From: Blastocatellia bacterium
GTDB taxonomy: Bacteria > Acidobacteriota > Blastocatellia > HR10 > J050
Length of the DNA stretch: 33,546 bases
NCBI GenBank assembly: GCA_026985075.1
Contig: JALSQX010000077.1
Span: 1 to 33,546 of the forward strand
Direction: 5' to 3'
Shown: positions 7,337-15,771 of the stretch, one piece after another
Layout of the letters: every line of letters begins with the position of its first letter
Numbering within the stretch: position 1 is the stretch's first letter
Program-made: the position numbers and the translations under genes
Notes under the pieces: generated by a model
The model's database searches: none
What the model was told of the DNA's origin: nothing
What the model saw: only the letters and a program-made list of their open reading frames with translations

Positions 7337-7405
7337 AGAGAGACCGGTTGTCTGGAGCGCAGATCCTCGGCATTTCATCCTCTCCCTCCGAGACGACCAG
7401 CTCAG

Positions 7406-7434
7406 TTGACGCCACAGCGTTGTGACTGTAAAGT
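7406..7434 (+). promoter_or_regulatory. Promoter of the metzincin protease
   Basis: TTGACG (7406-7411), a 17-bp spacer and TAAAGT (7429-7434). The expected start near 7441 gives a leader of about 79 nt with a small CAGCC/GGCTG hairpin before AGGAGG. It lies downstream of the tandem hairpins. Confidence 0.5.
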
Positions 7435-7519
7435 CTTTCACCGAGCAAACCTGTCCATTGGAATGTCTCGTGGCCATCAGCCCGGTTGGCTGCTTAAAGC
7501 TTTTTCAAGGAGGGGTGTG

Positions 7520-8767
7520 ATGAAGTCTATGATCTGGTTGTTAATTCCTGTCGTCTTTCTGGGCTTTGATCCGGCTCCAGCGGCTATCTCTCAGTCGTCT
7601 CCGGACCGGACGCTCATGGCCGATATAGAGAAGGCTCCCGTCCTCTTGGAGACGGATGCGGGGCGCCAAGAGTCGTCTATGAGGGGGCAGATTGTGTTGC
7701 AACGCTCCATCGATAAACAGGGGCAGGTCGTCTTGCAACTGCAAACGCTCAATCTGCTCATCGCCGGGGTGAAAACTCGGCAGGGGAGGGGAGAATCCGG
7801 TCAAATCTCGCTCAGCCTGACCAATCCCGTCCGGACTTTCCCACGAGCCAGTAAAGCTGGCGAGACCTTCGAGTTGGAGTTGCAGATGACCGGTCATTAC
7901 CCACTCATCAATGCGTTGAAAGGATATGGTCGTGCTGATCCCGAGCAGGTGGATAATTACCCGGCACTCACCGAGGAGTTCGTGGGAAGGCTCAAAGGTG
8001 AGCTCACCTTGCCCAAGGGAGAGCGCGAAGACGAAGAGGGCTCGCTGACCCTCACGGGCGAGTTCGTTCTCGGACAACATATCGTCCTGGCGGCGATTCG
8101 ACGATTCATTTTTGAACTCCCTTTGAGGATCCACATCTTTCCACTGACCTGTCCCGATGGTACCGTCTCTCGAACGCGTACATTGTGCGTGAAGCCCGTC
8201 TTTGTGCGCGCCGGCCCGGGCGATTCCACTACCGCTCAGGAGATGTATTTTGCCGAACAATTGGCCAACGCCAATGCCATCTGGGCTCGATGCTGCGTGC
8301 GGTTTGTAGAGAGCAGCGGCACCTTCGTCAATCGCGCCGATCTCCAGGTCCTCACCACGAACGACGGTATCACGTCGGAAGAGGAGGCCGATCTGCTGAA
8401 TGAAGTTGATGATGATGACTGCGTGGAGGTGTACATCATCGAATCGTTCGCTCCACAGTCCTCTCATGGCGGCGGCGCAACCTGGGGTGGAGGAACGGCG
8501 GACACGAAAATCATCTCGGCGGCGAATAATCCACCCATCAATCAACGACATCTCGCTCATGAACTGGGACACGCTATGGGACTGTGTCACCCGGGTACGG
8601 GGTGCGTGCCTCCCCGAGCCGATGGGACGGCTGGCAGTCTCATGACGCCGAGTGGTTTTTTCGCCGATAACCCCGATGTCCTGCGGCAACAAGAATGTTC
8701 CAATATCTCCAATCCGCTCATTCGACTTCGATTGCTGACGGGATGTTGTCCCCATCCGGATAGGTAG
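7520..8767 (+). CDS. Secreted metzincin-type zinc metalloprotease
   Basis: 415 aa. The ATG at 7520 has AGGAGG 6 nt upstream; the frame is open for 177 codons before it, but the promoter at 7406-7434 lies inside that stretch. A signal peptide covers about residues 1-22. The N-terminal 200 residues are a beta-rich domain without a recognised family. The C-terminal domain has the metzincin zinc site H347-E-L-G-H351-A-M-G-L-C-H357 (HExxHxxGxxH) with E348 as catalytic base, and a Met-turn candidate in SLMTPSG (M375). Several cysteines near the site suggest disulfides and an extracytoplasmic location. The substrate is unknown. A strong intrinsic terminator follows. It is the third secreted protein in this accessory stretch but lacks the leader of the other two. 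Confidence 0.85.
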   Translation: MKSMIWLLIPVVFLGFDPAPAAISQSSPDRTLMADIEKAPVLLETDAGRQESSMRGQIVLQRSIDKQGQVVLQLQTLNLLIAGVKTRQGRGESGQISLSLTNPVRTFPRASKAGETFELELQMTGHYPLINALKGYGRADPEQVDNYPALTEEFVGRLKGELTLPKGEREDEEGSLTLTGEFVLGQHIVLAAIRRFIFELPLRIHIFPLTCPDGTVSRTRTLCVKPVFVRAGPGDSTTAQEMYFAEQLANANAIWARCCVRFVESSGTFVNRADLQVLTTNDGITSEEEADLLNEVDDDDCVEVYIIESFAPQSSHGGGATWGGGTADTKIISAANNPPINQRHLAHELGHAMGLCHPGTGCVPPRADGTAGSLMTPSGFFADNPDVLRQQECSNISNPLIRLRLLTGCCPHPDR

Positions 8768-8801
8768 CGGTTTCGCCGCTCACAAGCCGCATCTTCGTTC
8801 G

Positions 8802-8830
8802 AAAGCCCGACCGGATGGTCGGGCTTTTTT
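8802..8830 (+). terminator. Intrinsic terminator of the metzincin gene
   Basis: AAGCCCGACC (8803-8812), loop GGAT, GGTCGGGCTT (8817-8826), running into six T (8825-8830). A perfect stem with a U-tract 35 nt after the stop codon. Confidence 0.85.
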
Positions 8831-8980
8831 GCTTCTCCACGAGCTGGTTCGAGAGCGCCCGGAACATGCAGAACAACGCCGAATAGAATACGGATTGGCG
8901 CAGCGAAAAGCGGGGTGGACACAGGGACACCTCGCCGCTGGTCGGCGAGGAGGGGTCACGCTCCGAGCCATTAGGTGGGA

Positions 8981-9077
8981 GCGTCACGATCCCCGGAGGC
9001 GGGCTCCAGGGCATTCGTGTAAGAAGCGCCGAGCTTGGAGAGGTGATGGGCGTCACCATCCTCGGAGCCGGGCTCCA
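8981..9077. repeat. Direct repeat pair, period 69, in a non-coding spacer
   Basis: A 28-nt unit starting GCGTCACGATCCCCGGAGG is at 8981-9008 and again, with a few mismatches, at 9050-9077. The whole 8831-9477 spacer shows no credible gene and contains several related GGAG/GGCTCC fragments. Confidence 0.5.
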
Positions 9078-9477
9078 CGACGTGGAGTAAGTGCGGAAGC
9101 ATCCAATGAGGAGCGAGCGTCAGGGGCCCCAGAGGTGAGTTCCAGGGGCATTCATTGAGGTTTGCCAGGTGAATGGACCATATCCTCATCTCTAACCTGG
9201 CCTGAGTTGAGAACGCCTCCTTGCGCCGACGCCGGGCGCGAGCTGCCCATACGGGATATCCTCGATGGGCCCCCGCTCTCCCACTTGAGGGGTTGGGAAC
9301 CAATGCTCAATAGTGTCACTGACAGACTGATCGGTTCCCGTCCTCCCACCCGGACAGCCGGGAAGCTCGAACGCTCATTGGTTTTCTTCACAATGCGATG
9401 AAATCGAGCCATTGTCACGACACAATCGCTCATTCCACTTCTCCACCTGGGGAGTTCCTGGCGTGCAGTTGATTCTC

Positions 9478-9506
9478 TTGCAAAATGATGGGGAATCGGC
9501 TAAAGT
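9478..9506 (+). promoter_or_regulatory. Promoter of the class III aminotransferase
   Basis: TTGCAA (9478-9483), 17 bp, TAAAGT (9501-9506). The predicted start near 9513 lies after the in-frame ATGs at 9485 and 9488, supporting initiation at 9533. Confidence 0.45.
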
Positions 9507-9532
9507 CTCTGCTCAACCGTGGGAGGCGTGAG

Positions 9533-11173
9533 ATGAGCGTGTACATCACTCATATCAAGGAAGATGAGAAGGATCGAGCCTGCTTCACACATCCGTTAAC
9601 TCAACAGCAGTATTACCGAGGCCAGCTCAACGTTCGGGTGAATCGAGACGAGCTCCTCGGTCAATTGGCCGAGGAGGTGGTCAACAAACAGAAGACGCAC
9701 ATCACTCCGACGACGCATCCCGATTTTCCGGCCATCCTCGATCCCACTCATATTGCCATTGGCCCGTTCATCAGTGGGGTGGGAGAAAACCTCTTCTTCG
9801 ATGCGGTGCTCGGCGTCGGGACCCATGCCATATTCGGATATAATCATCCTCACATTTTCCAGAAGGTCCAGCGATTGGCCCAGATCATCCCCGGTTTCAT
9901 GGGGGCGGGGACGGACTTTTACTTTCATTCTCGGTACGGTGGGCCTACGGCTCAGGATCTGGCCGCGGTGCTCAATGAACTGGCTCGTGAGGCGTATGGC
10001 GTTCAGTTCATCACCAACTTCTCCAATTCGGGAACCGAAGCGAACGAGAATGCGTTGAAGATCGCCATGTTCAACAAATTCCGACAGGTTCGGCAGCGCC
10101 TCGGCGAGCGCCTTTACGCCGAGATGTGCGCCCAGCTCAGCATCGTGCCCCTTCGCCCGGAGGTTGACGAGTTGTGGTCCAACTATCCCTTCTTCGTCAT
10201 CTCGTTCCACGGTGCATTCCATGGGCGCACCGGGTCGAGCAACACGCTGTCCATGAGCAAGCTGGCGCAGAAGGAGGGCTACCAGGCTATTCCATACGTT
10301 CTCCATCTCCCCTATGATGCCACCGTCGATTTCCAGCGCCATATCGAGTTCACGCCATTGGAGACGCTCATTGCCGAACGACAATTACGGCGCGTGGTCG
10401 AAGAGCGCAAGATCCCCATCGATCTCCTCAGCGCGGTGATCATGGAACCCATCCAGGGCGAGGGGGGATACGTCATTCCCGAGGATGGATTCTTGCAGAA
10501 GCTGAGCGACTTCCTGGGGGCCTACCGGGATCGAGGCATATGTTTCATTTCCGATGAGGTGCAGGCCGGACTCTTCCGCACCGGGGAGTTCACCGGCATG
10601 CAGAATTGGTATCAGCGGTATCCCAATTTGAGACCGGATATCCTGACGTTGGCCAAGCCCCTCCATGTGGGAGCGGCGGTCGCCGAGAAGCGGTGGCTGG
10701 AGGATTGGCCCACGGGGAAGTTCTCCGGAACCTGGTCCGAAGGGAACTTGCTGGGCATCGCCATCGCATACTACAGCCTGGAGGAGTTGAAGCAGCGGCA
10801 TCCCATCACGCAGCAGCCGTATCCGGACCACGCCAAGTCGAGCGGAGCCTACCTGCGTCAACGATTGGCCGATATGGCCGATCGTCTGGCGCATCAATAT
10901 CGGGACGCGCATCTGGTGAGTCATATTCGGGGCGTCGGTCAGATGAACGCTTTCGATGTGCCCACGAAAGAACTGCAATCGGAGATCGTCCATCAGGCGT
11001 TCCTTCATGGCCTCCATCTTCTGGGAACGGGAGAGCGATCCATTCGGATCTTCGGCACCGTGGACCAGCGGCAGCGCGAGGCCGACATGCTGGTTCATAT
11101 TCTGGAAGACGCCATTCAGGCGGCGATGGAACAATCCCCATCAGTCACCGCCCAGCGTCGTTGCCATGTGTAG
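9533..11173 (+). CDS. Class III PLP-dependent aminotransferase
   Basis: 546 aa, cytoplasmic. The ATG at 9533 has GGGAGG 6 nt upstream; earlier ATGs have no ribosome site. Family signatures in order: the phosphate-binding stretch NSGTEAN (165-171), the aromatic cofactor loop FHGAFHGRT (H226, H230), EPIQGEGGY, the pyridine-binding aspartate in SDEVQAG (D341) and the Schiff-base lysine in LAKPL (K375). These indicate a fold type I omega-aminotransferase acting on a terminal amino group, such as ornithine, 4-aminobutyrate or lysine; substrate cannot be told. It is about 100 residues longer than typical members because of an extended N-terminus and an insertion near residues 180-215. It is transcribed alone. 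Confidence 0.85.
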   Translation: MSVYITHIKEDEKDRACFTHPLTQQQYYRGQLNVRVNRDELLGQLAEEVVNKQKTHITPTTHPDFPAILDPTHIAIGPFISGVGENLFFDAVLGVGTHAIFGYNHPHIFQKVQRLAQIIPGFMGAGTDFYFHSRYGGPTAQDLAAVLNELAREAYGVQFITNFSNSGTEANENALKIAMFNKFRQVRQRLGERLYAEMCAQLSIVPLRPEVDELWSNYPFFVISFHGAFHGRTGSSNTLSMSKLAQKEGYQAIPYVLHLPYDATVDFQRHIEFTPLETLIAERQLRRVVEERKIPIDLLSAVIMEPIQGEGGYVIPEDGFLQKLSDFLGAYRDRGICFISDEVQAGLFRTGEFTGMQNWYQRYPNLRPDILTLAKPLHVGAAVAEKRWLEDWPTGKFSGTWSEGNLLGIAIAYYSLEELKQRHPITQQPYPDHAKSSGAYLRQRLADMADRLAHQYRDAHLVSHIRGVGQMNAFDVPTKELQSEIVHQAFLHGLHLLGTGERSIRIFGTVDQRQREADMLVHILEDAIQAAMEQSPSVTAQRRCHV

Positions 11174-11222
11174 GGGGTGAGGCGAGCGAGGCCGAGCTTT
11201 CAGGTCCCGGTTCATTTTTACC

Positions 11223-11250
11223 TTGACTTCGCTCAAATTTTAAGTACAAT
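11223..11250 (+). promoter_or_regulatory. Promoter of the TPR-HTH regulator
   Basis: TTGACT (11223-11228), 16-bp spacer, TACAAT (11245-11250). One of the best promoters in the window; it gives a short leader of about 30 nt to the ATG at 11289. Confidence 0.6.
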
Positions 11251-11288
11251 GGCAACGTCGGCGAAATCTCTGAACTCGGGTGGTGCGT

Positions 11289-12761
11289 ATGGTAGAACAA
11301 GCCTCCGTCAAAAAGGCCTCTTCCCCTAAGACGGCTTCACGTACGCCCCGGCGGGGTTCCTTGCGGGCCATGTTGCTCATCGATTCCGGAGAGTTTGCCA
11401 GCGCCAAACGGCTCCTGGAAACGGAGCACATGGAGGGGCGAAAAGATCCTTATCGCGAGACACTGCGCGCGGAAGTCGCCCTCTATTACGGGCAGTATGA
11501 TGAAGCGGATGACCTCCTTCGCGAAGCGACGCCGCAGTTATCCGGCGTGCGATCGGTGACCCGATGGACGCGCGCCCGCGGTCAGCTCCACTACTGGCGG
11601 CGCGAGTATGATGCCGCCCGTGAGCTGATTCAAGCCGCGCTGCGGAACTATCAATATCTGGATGATGGTCACGGTACGGCCCTCGCTCTTTACGATCTCG
11701 GACAACTGGAGCGACGCATCGGTCAATATGAGCGGGCGGAAGCCCTATTGTGCCAAGCGGGGGCGCGCCTTGATGGGAAAGGACGCCGCGGAGAATTCCT
11801 CGGGGGATTGATCAATTTCAACCTCGGCATTTGCCGGCAGCAACGAGGCCTCCTCGACGAGGCGCAACAGTGCTATGAGACGAGTCTCTCGCTCCTCCGC
11901 AAGACGGAGAATGGGCGTTTCTATGGACTGGCGCTCAATAGCTATGGCACCTTGTTGGAGGATCAGGGCCAGTATGACCTGGCGTTGAAGGCCTTGGAGG
12001 AAGCGGCGGTCATCGCCGAGGAGCAGGGAACCGATGAGGACGCGGCCATCGTGCGGTGGAATTTGGGCCAGTGTTTGTTGCGAGCCAATAGACCGGAATT
12101 AGCCGAGGTCGTGCTCTGGCAAGCCCGGGAGCTGAACGAGCAGGTGAAGAACATCCCGGGCATCTGCGCTACATTGGAATTGCTCGCCGAGTTGTATTTC
12201 GAGCAAAACGCCATCGATAAAGCCGAGCAATGCACGCGGCAAGCGCTGACTCAGGCCGAGACGATCGCGGATGATTACCATATCATCCTGGCTCAGATCA
12301 TGCTGGCGCGGATCTGTATCCTGCGGAACCAAAAAGAGGAAGCTCAAGAGATGCTGTTGGCGGCGTCAGAGCGAACCGAACAGCTCTCTTTCCCTTCGTT
12401 GAAGGCGCAGTGCTTGATGTACCTGGCCGAATCCTGTCTGCCCAGACGAGCGCCCGAAGCTCAGAGCTTCCTGGAGCGCGCAGAAAGCATGCTTCGGGAA
12501 CTCGCCGATCCCAAGTTGAAGCGGGAGCTGGAGCGCATCCGTACCAAGGCCAAGCACTCGCGCATTCGCATCACTCAGGAGGGCGATCTGATCATCAGTA
12601 AATCCTTCCTGCCCGGGTGGAGCGAGGCGAAGGAGGCCGTCGAGTCGTTCCTCATCAAACATGCGCTGGAGCAGGCCGAAGACAATAATACGCGGGCGGC
12701 CAAGATCTTGAGTATCTCTAAAGTGCATCTTTGCGAGAAACGCAAGCAGTATAAACTTTAG
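11289..12761 (+). CDS. TPR-repeat protein with C-terminal Fis-type helix-turn-helix
   Basis: 490 aa. Start taken at ATG 11289; GTGs at 11280 and 11283 are possible. No strong ribosome site is seen. Most of the protein (about 30-420) is helical TPR-like repeats, with recurring A-x-x-x-Y/G patterns such as ALYDLGQLERRIGQYERAE. The last 45 residues match a Fis/NtrC-type HTH: a helix, then NNTRAAKILSISKVHLCEK, close to the usual N-x-S/T-x-A-A-x-x-L-G-I-S arrangement. There is no AAA+ or receiver domain, so it is probably a DNA-binding regulator whose TPR part senses a protein or peptide partner. Target genes are unknown. Confidence 0.75.
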   Translation: MVEQASVKKASSPKTASRTPRRGSLRAMLLIDSGEFASAKRLLETEHMEGRKDPYRETLRAEVALYYGQYDEADDLLREATPQLSGVRSVTRWTRARGQLHYWRREYDAARELIQAALRNYQYLDDGHGTALALYDLGQLERRIGQYERAEALLCQAGARLDGKGRRGEFLGGLINFNLGICRQQRGLLDEAQQCYETSLSLLRKTENGRFYGLALNSYGTLLEDQGQYDLALKALEEAAVIAEEQGTDEDAAIVRWNLGQCLLRANRPELAEVVLWQARELNEQVKNIPGICATLELLAELYFEQNAIDKAEQCTRQALTQAETIADDYHIILAQIMLARICILRNQKEEAQEMLLAASERTEQLSFPSLKAQCLMYLAESCLPRRAPEAQSFLERAESMLRELADPKLKRELERIRTKAKHSRIRITQEGDLIISKSFLPGWSEAKEAVESFLIKHALEQAEDNNTRAAKILSISKVHLCEKRKQYKL

Positions 12762-12816
12762 GAGACAGCGGGAAGGAAAGAGACAAGTCGCTCGCGCTTC
12801 GCATCGTTCTCTCAGC

Positions 12817-13458
12817 ATGAACCGTCGTGGGGATGGAGCCCGGCCCGAGAGATGTACGGCCGATCGGGAGCATCGGCTGTGGGCGTCCGGTTATCGGCGC
12901 ATCGCTGGTGTGGATGAAGTCGGACGTGGCGCGCTGGCCGGTCCACTGGTGGCGGCAGCGGTCATCCTGGACCCCGGCTGCATTCCTCAGGGCATTGATG
13001 ATTCCAAGAAGCTGACGGCCAGCAAGCGAGAGCGATTGGCGGCTGCGATTCGAGACACCGCTCTGGCCATTGGCGTGGCATCGGTCGAACCACGAGAGAT
13101 TGACCGGCTCAATGTCGGCCGGGCCACGCGCCTGGCCATGCGCCGGGCTATCGAGCAATTGCGCCCGCCTCCGGATTACCTCCTCATCGATGCCATGGAG
13201 CTGGATGGTTTGGCGATCCCTCAACAGGGAATCATTCATGGTGATTGCCTGTGTGTGTCTATCGCCGCCGCTTCCATCATCGCCAAGGTCACCAGAGATC
13301 GCCTCATGCGCGCTTACGATCAAACCTATCCTGGATATGGATTTGCTCGGAATGTCGGATATGGCACGCGGGAGCACCGTCGTGCGCTCGCTCGGCTCGG
13401 TCCCTCGGCCATTCATCGTCTCAGTTTTCGCGGAGTGGGTCCCGATCTCTTCGCCTGA
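12817..13458 (+). CDS. rnhB: Ribonuclease HII
   Basis: 213 aa, standard length for the family. It hydrolyses RNA in RNA-DNA hybrids and nicks 5' of single ribonucleotides embedded in DNA, using two divalent metals. The DEDD carboxylates are visible: D33 and E34 in GVDEVGRG, D125 in LLIDAMEL and D161 in KVTRDRLM. The family stretch SIAAASIIAKVTRD and the GYGFARNVGYGT region are intact. The ATG at 12817 is 55 nt after the TPR regulator and lacks a clear ribosome site, so co-transcription is possible. A GGCCGGA/TCCGGCC hairpin about 90 nt downstream has no T-run. Confidence 0.95.
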   Translation: MNRRGDGARPERCTADREHRLWASGYRRIAGVDEVGRGALAGPLVAAAVILDPGCIPQGIDDSKKLTASKRERLAAAIRDTALAIGVASVEPREIDRLNVGRATRLAMRRAIEQLRPPPDYLLIDAMELDGLAIPQQGIIHGDCLCVSIAAASIIAKVTRDRLMRAYDQTYPGYGFARNVGYGTREHRRALARLGPSAIHRLSFRGVGPDLFA

Positions 13459-13892
13459 CGCTCTATCTTGAACGCGACGAATCTCGGCGAGTCGCCTCGT
13501 CAGTGAGCCGCAAGCTGTGCATCGGATGATCAATCCTCAGTCATGAGGCCGGAATCACTCCGGCCGAGGTGACGTCAATGAGGCCGCCAATGGTTGAGGC
13601 TATCCGCCCGCGGCCGCCGTGTTTCATGGACGCCGGGGAGCGAAGCGCTGATTGTCTGCCGTAGGGATCTGAAGGCGATACCGAGGAGGGGGTCAAACGC
13701 ACTGGCCGATGTACGGCGGTCGTGACCACCATGGAGAGCCATCGCGGGGGAGGCGTCCCAGACATCTGGTGAATGAGACATCCCTTTCTCTGGCCGTCGT
13801 TGATGAAGAGGACCGGCGGTGAACGCCGATCAGGCGCTGATCAAAGGTCGGCTCTCATTCCTCCGCGAACGTCAATCGAAAACGGCTCTCCA
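13459..13892. other. Non-coding spacer between convergent rnhB and the Hfq-like gene
   Basis: 434 nt with no credible coding frame. It holds a small hairpin, GGCCGGA-ATCAC-TCCGGCC (about 13551-13569), which could act as a weak bidirectional terminator. I see nothing else in it. Confidence 0.4.
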
Positions 13893-14348
13893 TCAGGATT
13901 CTTCCTCCTCTTCCTCCTCTTCTTCTGTCTCGTCTTCGACTTCAACGTCTTCTTCGACGCCTTCTTCATCGAGCGCCTCTTCCACGTCTATCTCTTCCAC
14001 TTCCTCTTCCTCAACGGGCAGCGCTTCGACCTTTTGCTCCTGCTTATAGAGGTATTTGATGCTGTGCTTGAAAATGAGAAGGTTCGGTTCATCGGTGCGG
14101 TGGATCTTTATGCAATTCTTATCGTACCACTCGATCGTTCCAAACACCGTCTCCCCATCGTTGAGCACGACGGCCATCGGCGTCCGATTTTCCATTTGCT
14201 TCCGATAGTAGTAGTTTTCGGCGTGCGTCTGTTCCGGCGGAACGCGCTTGCGCGGCCGTTGGGGGGCCGGGCGTGACACATTCATTTGATCGTAGCCTGT
14301 TCTCGTCGGATAATCCGTGTATGTCGATCTCAAGGTTCGTTTGTTCAC
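13893..14348 (-). CDS. Hfq-like Sm-fold RNA-binding protein with long acidic tail
   Basis: 151 aa from a GTG at 14348, preceded 8 nt upstream by a perfect AGGAGG (plus-strand 14357-14362). A longer in-frame start at 14384 lacks such a site. Residues 1-40 are basic and proline/arginine-rich. Residues 44-102 match the Hfq fold: an N-terminal helix, a Sm1-like strand pair around [18 protein letters not shown], and FKHSIKYLY, the counterpart of the Hfq Sm2 motif YKHAIS. Residues about 110-151 are almost all Glu and Asp. Hfq proteins are hexameric sRNA/mRNA chaperones; acidic C-termini in Hfq are known to affect RNA release. Here both extensions are unusually long. True RNA chaperone activity is inferred. 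It has its own strong promoter. Confidence 0.75.
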   Translation of the reverse strand: MNKRTLRSTYTDYPTRTGYDQMNVSRPAPQRPRKRVPPEQTHAENYYYRKQMENRTPMAVVLNDGETVFGTIEWYDKNCIKIHRTDEPNLLIFKHSIKYLYKQEQKVEALPVEEEEVEEIDVEEALDEEGVEEDVEVEDETEEEEEEEEES

Positions 14349-14411
14349 AGAAGCAACCTCCTGATTTCGTTCATTGAAATTCACTTTCGGGGAGAGTGAA
14401 TTTACAGCTTA

Positions 14412-14440
14412 ATAATAGCGCAGGATGATCCGATTGGCAA
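14412..14440 (-). promoter_or_regulatory. Promoter of the Hfq-like gene
   Basis: On the minus strand, TTGCCA (plus 14435-14440), a 17-bp spacer and TATTAT (plus 14412-14417). The start would be near 14405, giving a leader of about 57 nt ending at AGGAGG-GTG. Confidence 0.6.
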
Positions 14441-14820
14441 GAGTCGGTCTCTTCCGGCAGTGGGCAGCCAGAAGGCCGGTGCTTCGAAGGTCCACGCTCC
14501 ATGAGACGAATGCCCTAGCTCATCCAGCGGGTGAGAGATCGGCGATGGCTGTGGATCTTCCTCAGTATCTGATGAGCGCTGCCTTACCGAGCGCCTTGCG
14601 CGGTCGCTCTCCGAATGGGGATAATATACGTTCAAGGTATCTTTGCTGGCCGTCGCTTTCGATCGCGTTAACCTCAGCCAGGGGAATCCCTGTTTCCGAG
14701 CACCAAGGCCGAGATACCGATTCGGCGGCCGGGGGTGATCTTTTTGGCCTTTCATGATGTATAATTATGACGTGATTTTGATACCAGACTCCGTCCCCGC
14801 ATGTGGAGGCCGGTGAGGAG
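14441..14820. other. Divergent intergenic region between the Hfq-like and TPM genes
   Basis: About 380 nt between divergent genes. A perfect -10 box TATAAT sits at 14760-14765 for the TPM operon, with only a weak -35. Frames open here show no motif or ribosome site. Nothing else is recognised. Confidence 0.4.
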
Positions 14821-14826
14821 ATGAAG

Positions 14827-15711
14827 ATGAAAATATGGATGTCCATACAACGGACGATGAGGGCTGAGCGTTGGTTCATGGCGTTGGCGCTCCTCATAGC
14901 TCTCTTGTTTACGACCGGGGCCTTTGCCGACGAATATCCTGCTCCTCGCGGATTCGTCAATGATTTTGCCGGCATCATTGAGCCTCAGGTGGCAGTCGAA
15001 ATGGAAGCCCTGCTCCGGCAATTGCGCGATCAATCGGGCATTGAGATCGCCGTGGTGACCGTCCCCTCCTTGAATGATCGCCCCATCGAAGACTACGCCA
15101 ACGAACTCTTCCGTCAGTGGGGCATCGGTAGCAAGCAAGAGGATACGGGACTCCTGCTCCTCATCGCTCCTCGCGAGCGGCGATATCGCATCGAGGTGGG
15201 ATATGGACTGGAAGGCGATATTCCGGATGGACTGGCCGGTGAGATCGGGCGGCGGATGGTTCCCTATTTCCGACAACAAGAGTACAGCCAAGGGATTATG
15301 GTCGCCGTCGAATCGATCGTTGCCACGTTAGCCGAAAAGCGCGGCATTCGCATCGAAGGGGCTGATCCGCGATTGGCCTATCGTGGTCCAGTTCGGCGAA
15401 GCCGAGGAACGGGGATGGTGGGGATCGGTTTTCTGTTCATCATGCTCATCTTCATCATCGTGATGATCATCGCCGCGGCTGATGCTGGGCGGCGCGGAGG
15501 ACCACGAGGAGGCGGACGTCGCCGGTTCTACGGAGGGGCCGATTGGTTATGGGCCGCTATTTTGCTCAGTGGATGGTCCGGTGGCGGCTATCGAGGTCGT
15601 GGATCCGATTGGGGCGGTTTCGGTGGCGGTTTCGGCGGCGGTTTCGGCGGTGGCTTCGGTGGGTTCGGTGGCGGCTCTTCTGGCGGCGGTGGGGCCAGCG
15701 GGAGTTGGTGA
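14827..15711 (+). CDS. TPM-domain membrane protein with glycine-rich tail
   Basis: 294 aa; start chosen at ATG 14827, 6 nt after GAGGAG (ATG 14821 is an alternative). A signal peptide (1-34, ending GAFA) is followed by a TPM domain (about 38-175) with the usual opening PAPRGFVNDFAGII and the GIEIAVVTV strand. One transmembrane helix (about 196-216) follows, then a Gly/Arg and finally almost pure Gly/Phe/Ser tail (220-294). This is the architecture of YgcG-type proteins, which occur beside LemA and face the periplasm. TPM domains are linked to envelope maintenance and, in plants, photosystem II repair. The biochemical role here is unknown. It heads a three-gene operon ending in LemA. Confidence 0.85.
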   Translation: MKIWMSIQRTMRAERWFMALALLIALLFTTGAFADEYPAPRGFVNDFAGIIEPQVAVEMEALLRQLRDQSGIEIAVVTVPSLNDRPIEDYANELFRQWGIGSKQEDTGLLLLIAPRERRYRIEVGYGLEGDIPDGLAGEIGRRMVPYFRQQEYSQGIMVAVESIVATLAEKRGIRIEGADPRLAYRGPVRRSRGTGMVGIGFLFIMLIFIIVMIIAAADAGRRGGPRGGGRRRFYGGADWLWAAILLSGWSGGGYRGRGSDWGGFGGGFGGGFGGGFGGFGGGSSGGGGASGSW

Positions 15712-15771
15712 GCGAAATTGGCACGAGATCACTCTGTCCCATCGACCGGGAAAGCGTCAAGGAGATGGAAC

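Noticed and set aside
7441-7519. Cyclic-di-GMP riboswitch in the metzincin leader (GCAAACC seen near 7443)
   Set aside because: The rest of the GEMM consensus, including the GACGCAAAGCC-type segment and tetraloop receptor pairing, is absent.
13773-14276. 167-codon plus-strand frame rich in Phe and Leu
   Set aside because: It is the antisense of the Hfq-like gene; the Phe/Leu/Ser richness reflects the Glu codons of the acidic tail.
14402-14757. Long open frames on both strands between the Hfq-like and TPM genes
   Set aside because: Both lack motifs and ribosome sites and overlap the two promoters; low-complexity of codons suggests GC-driven open frames.
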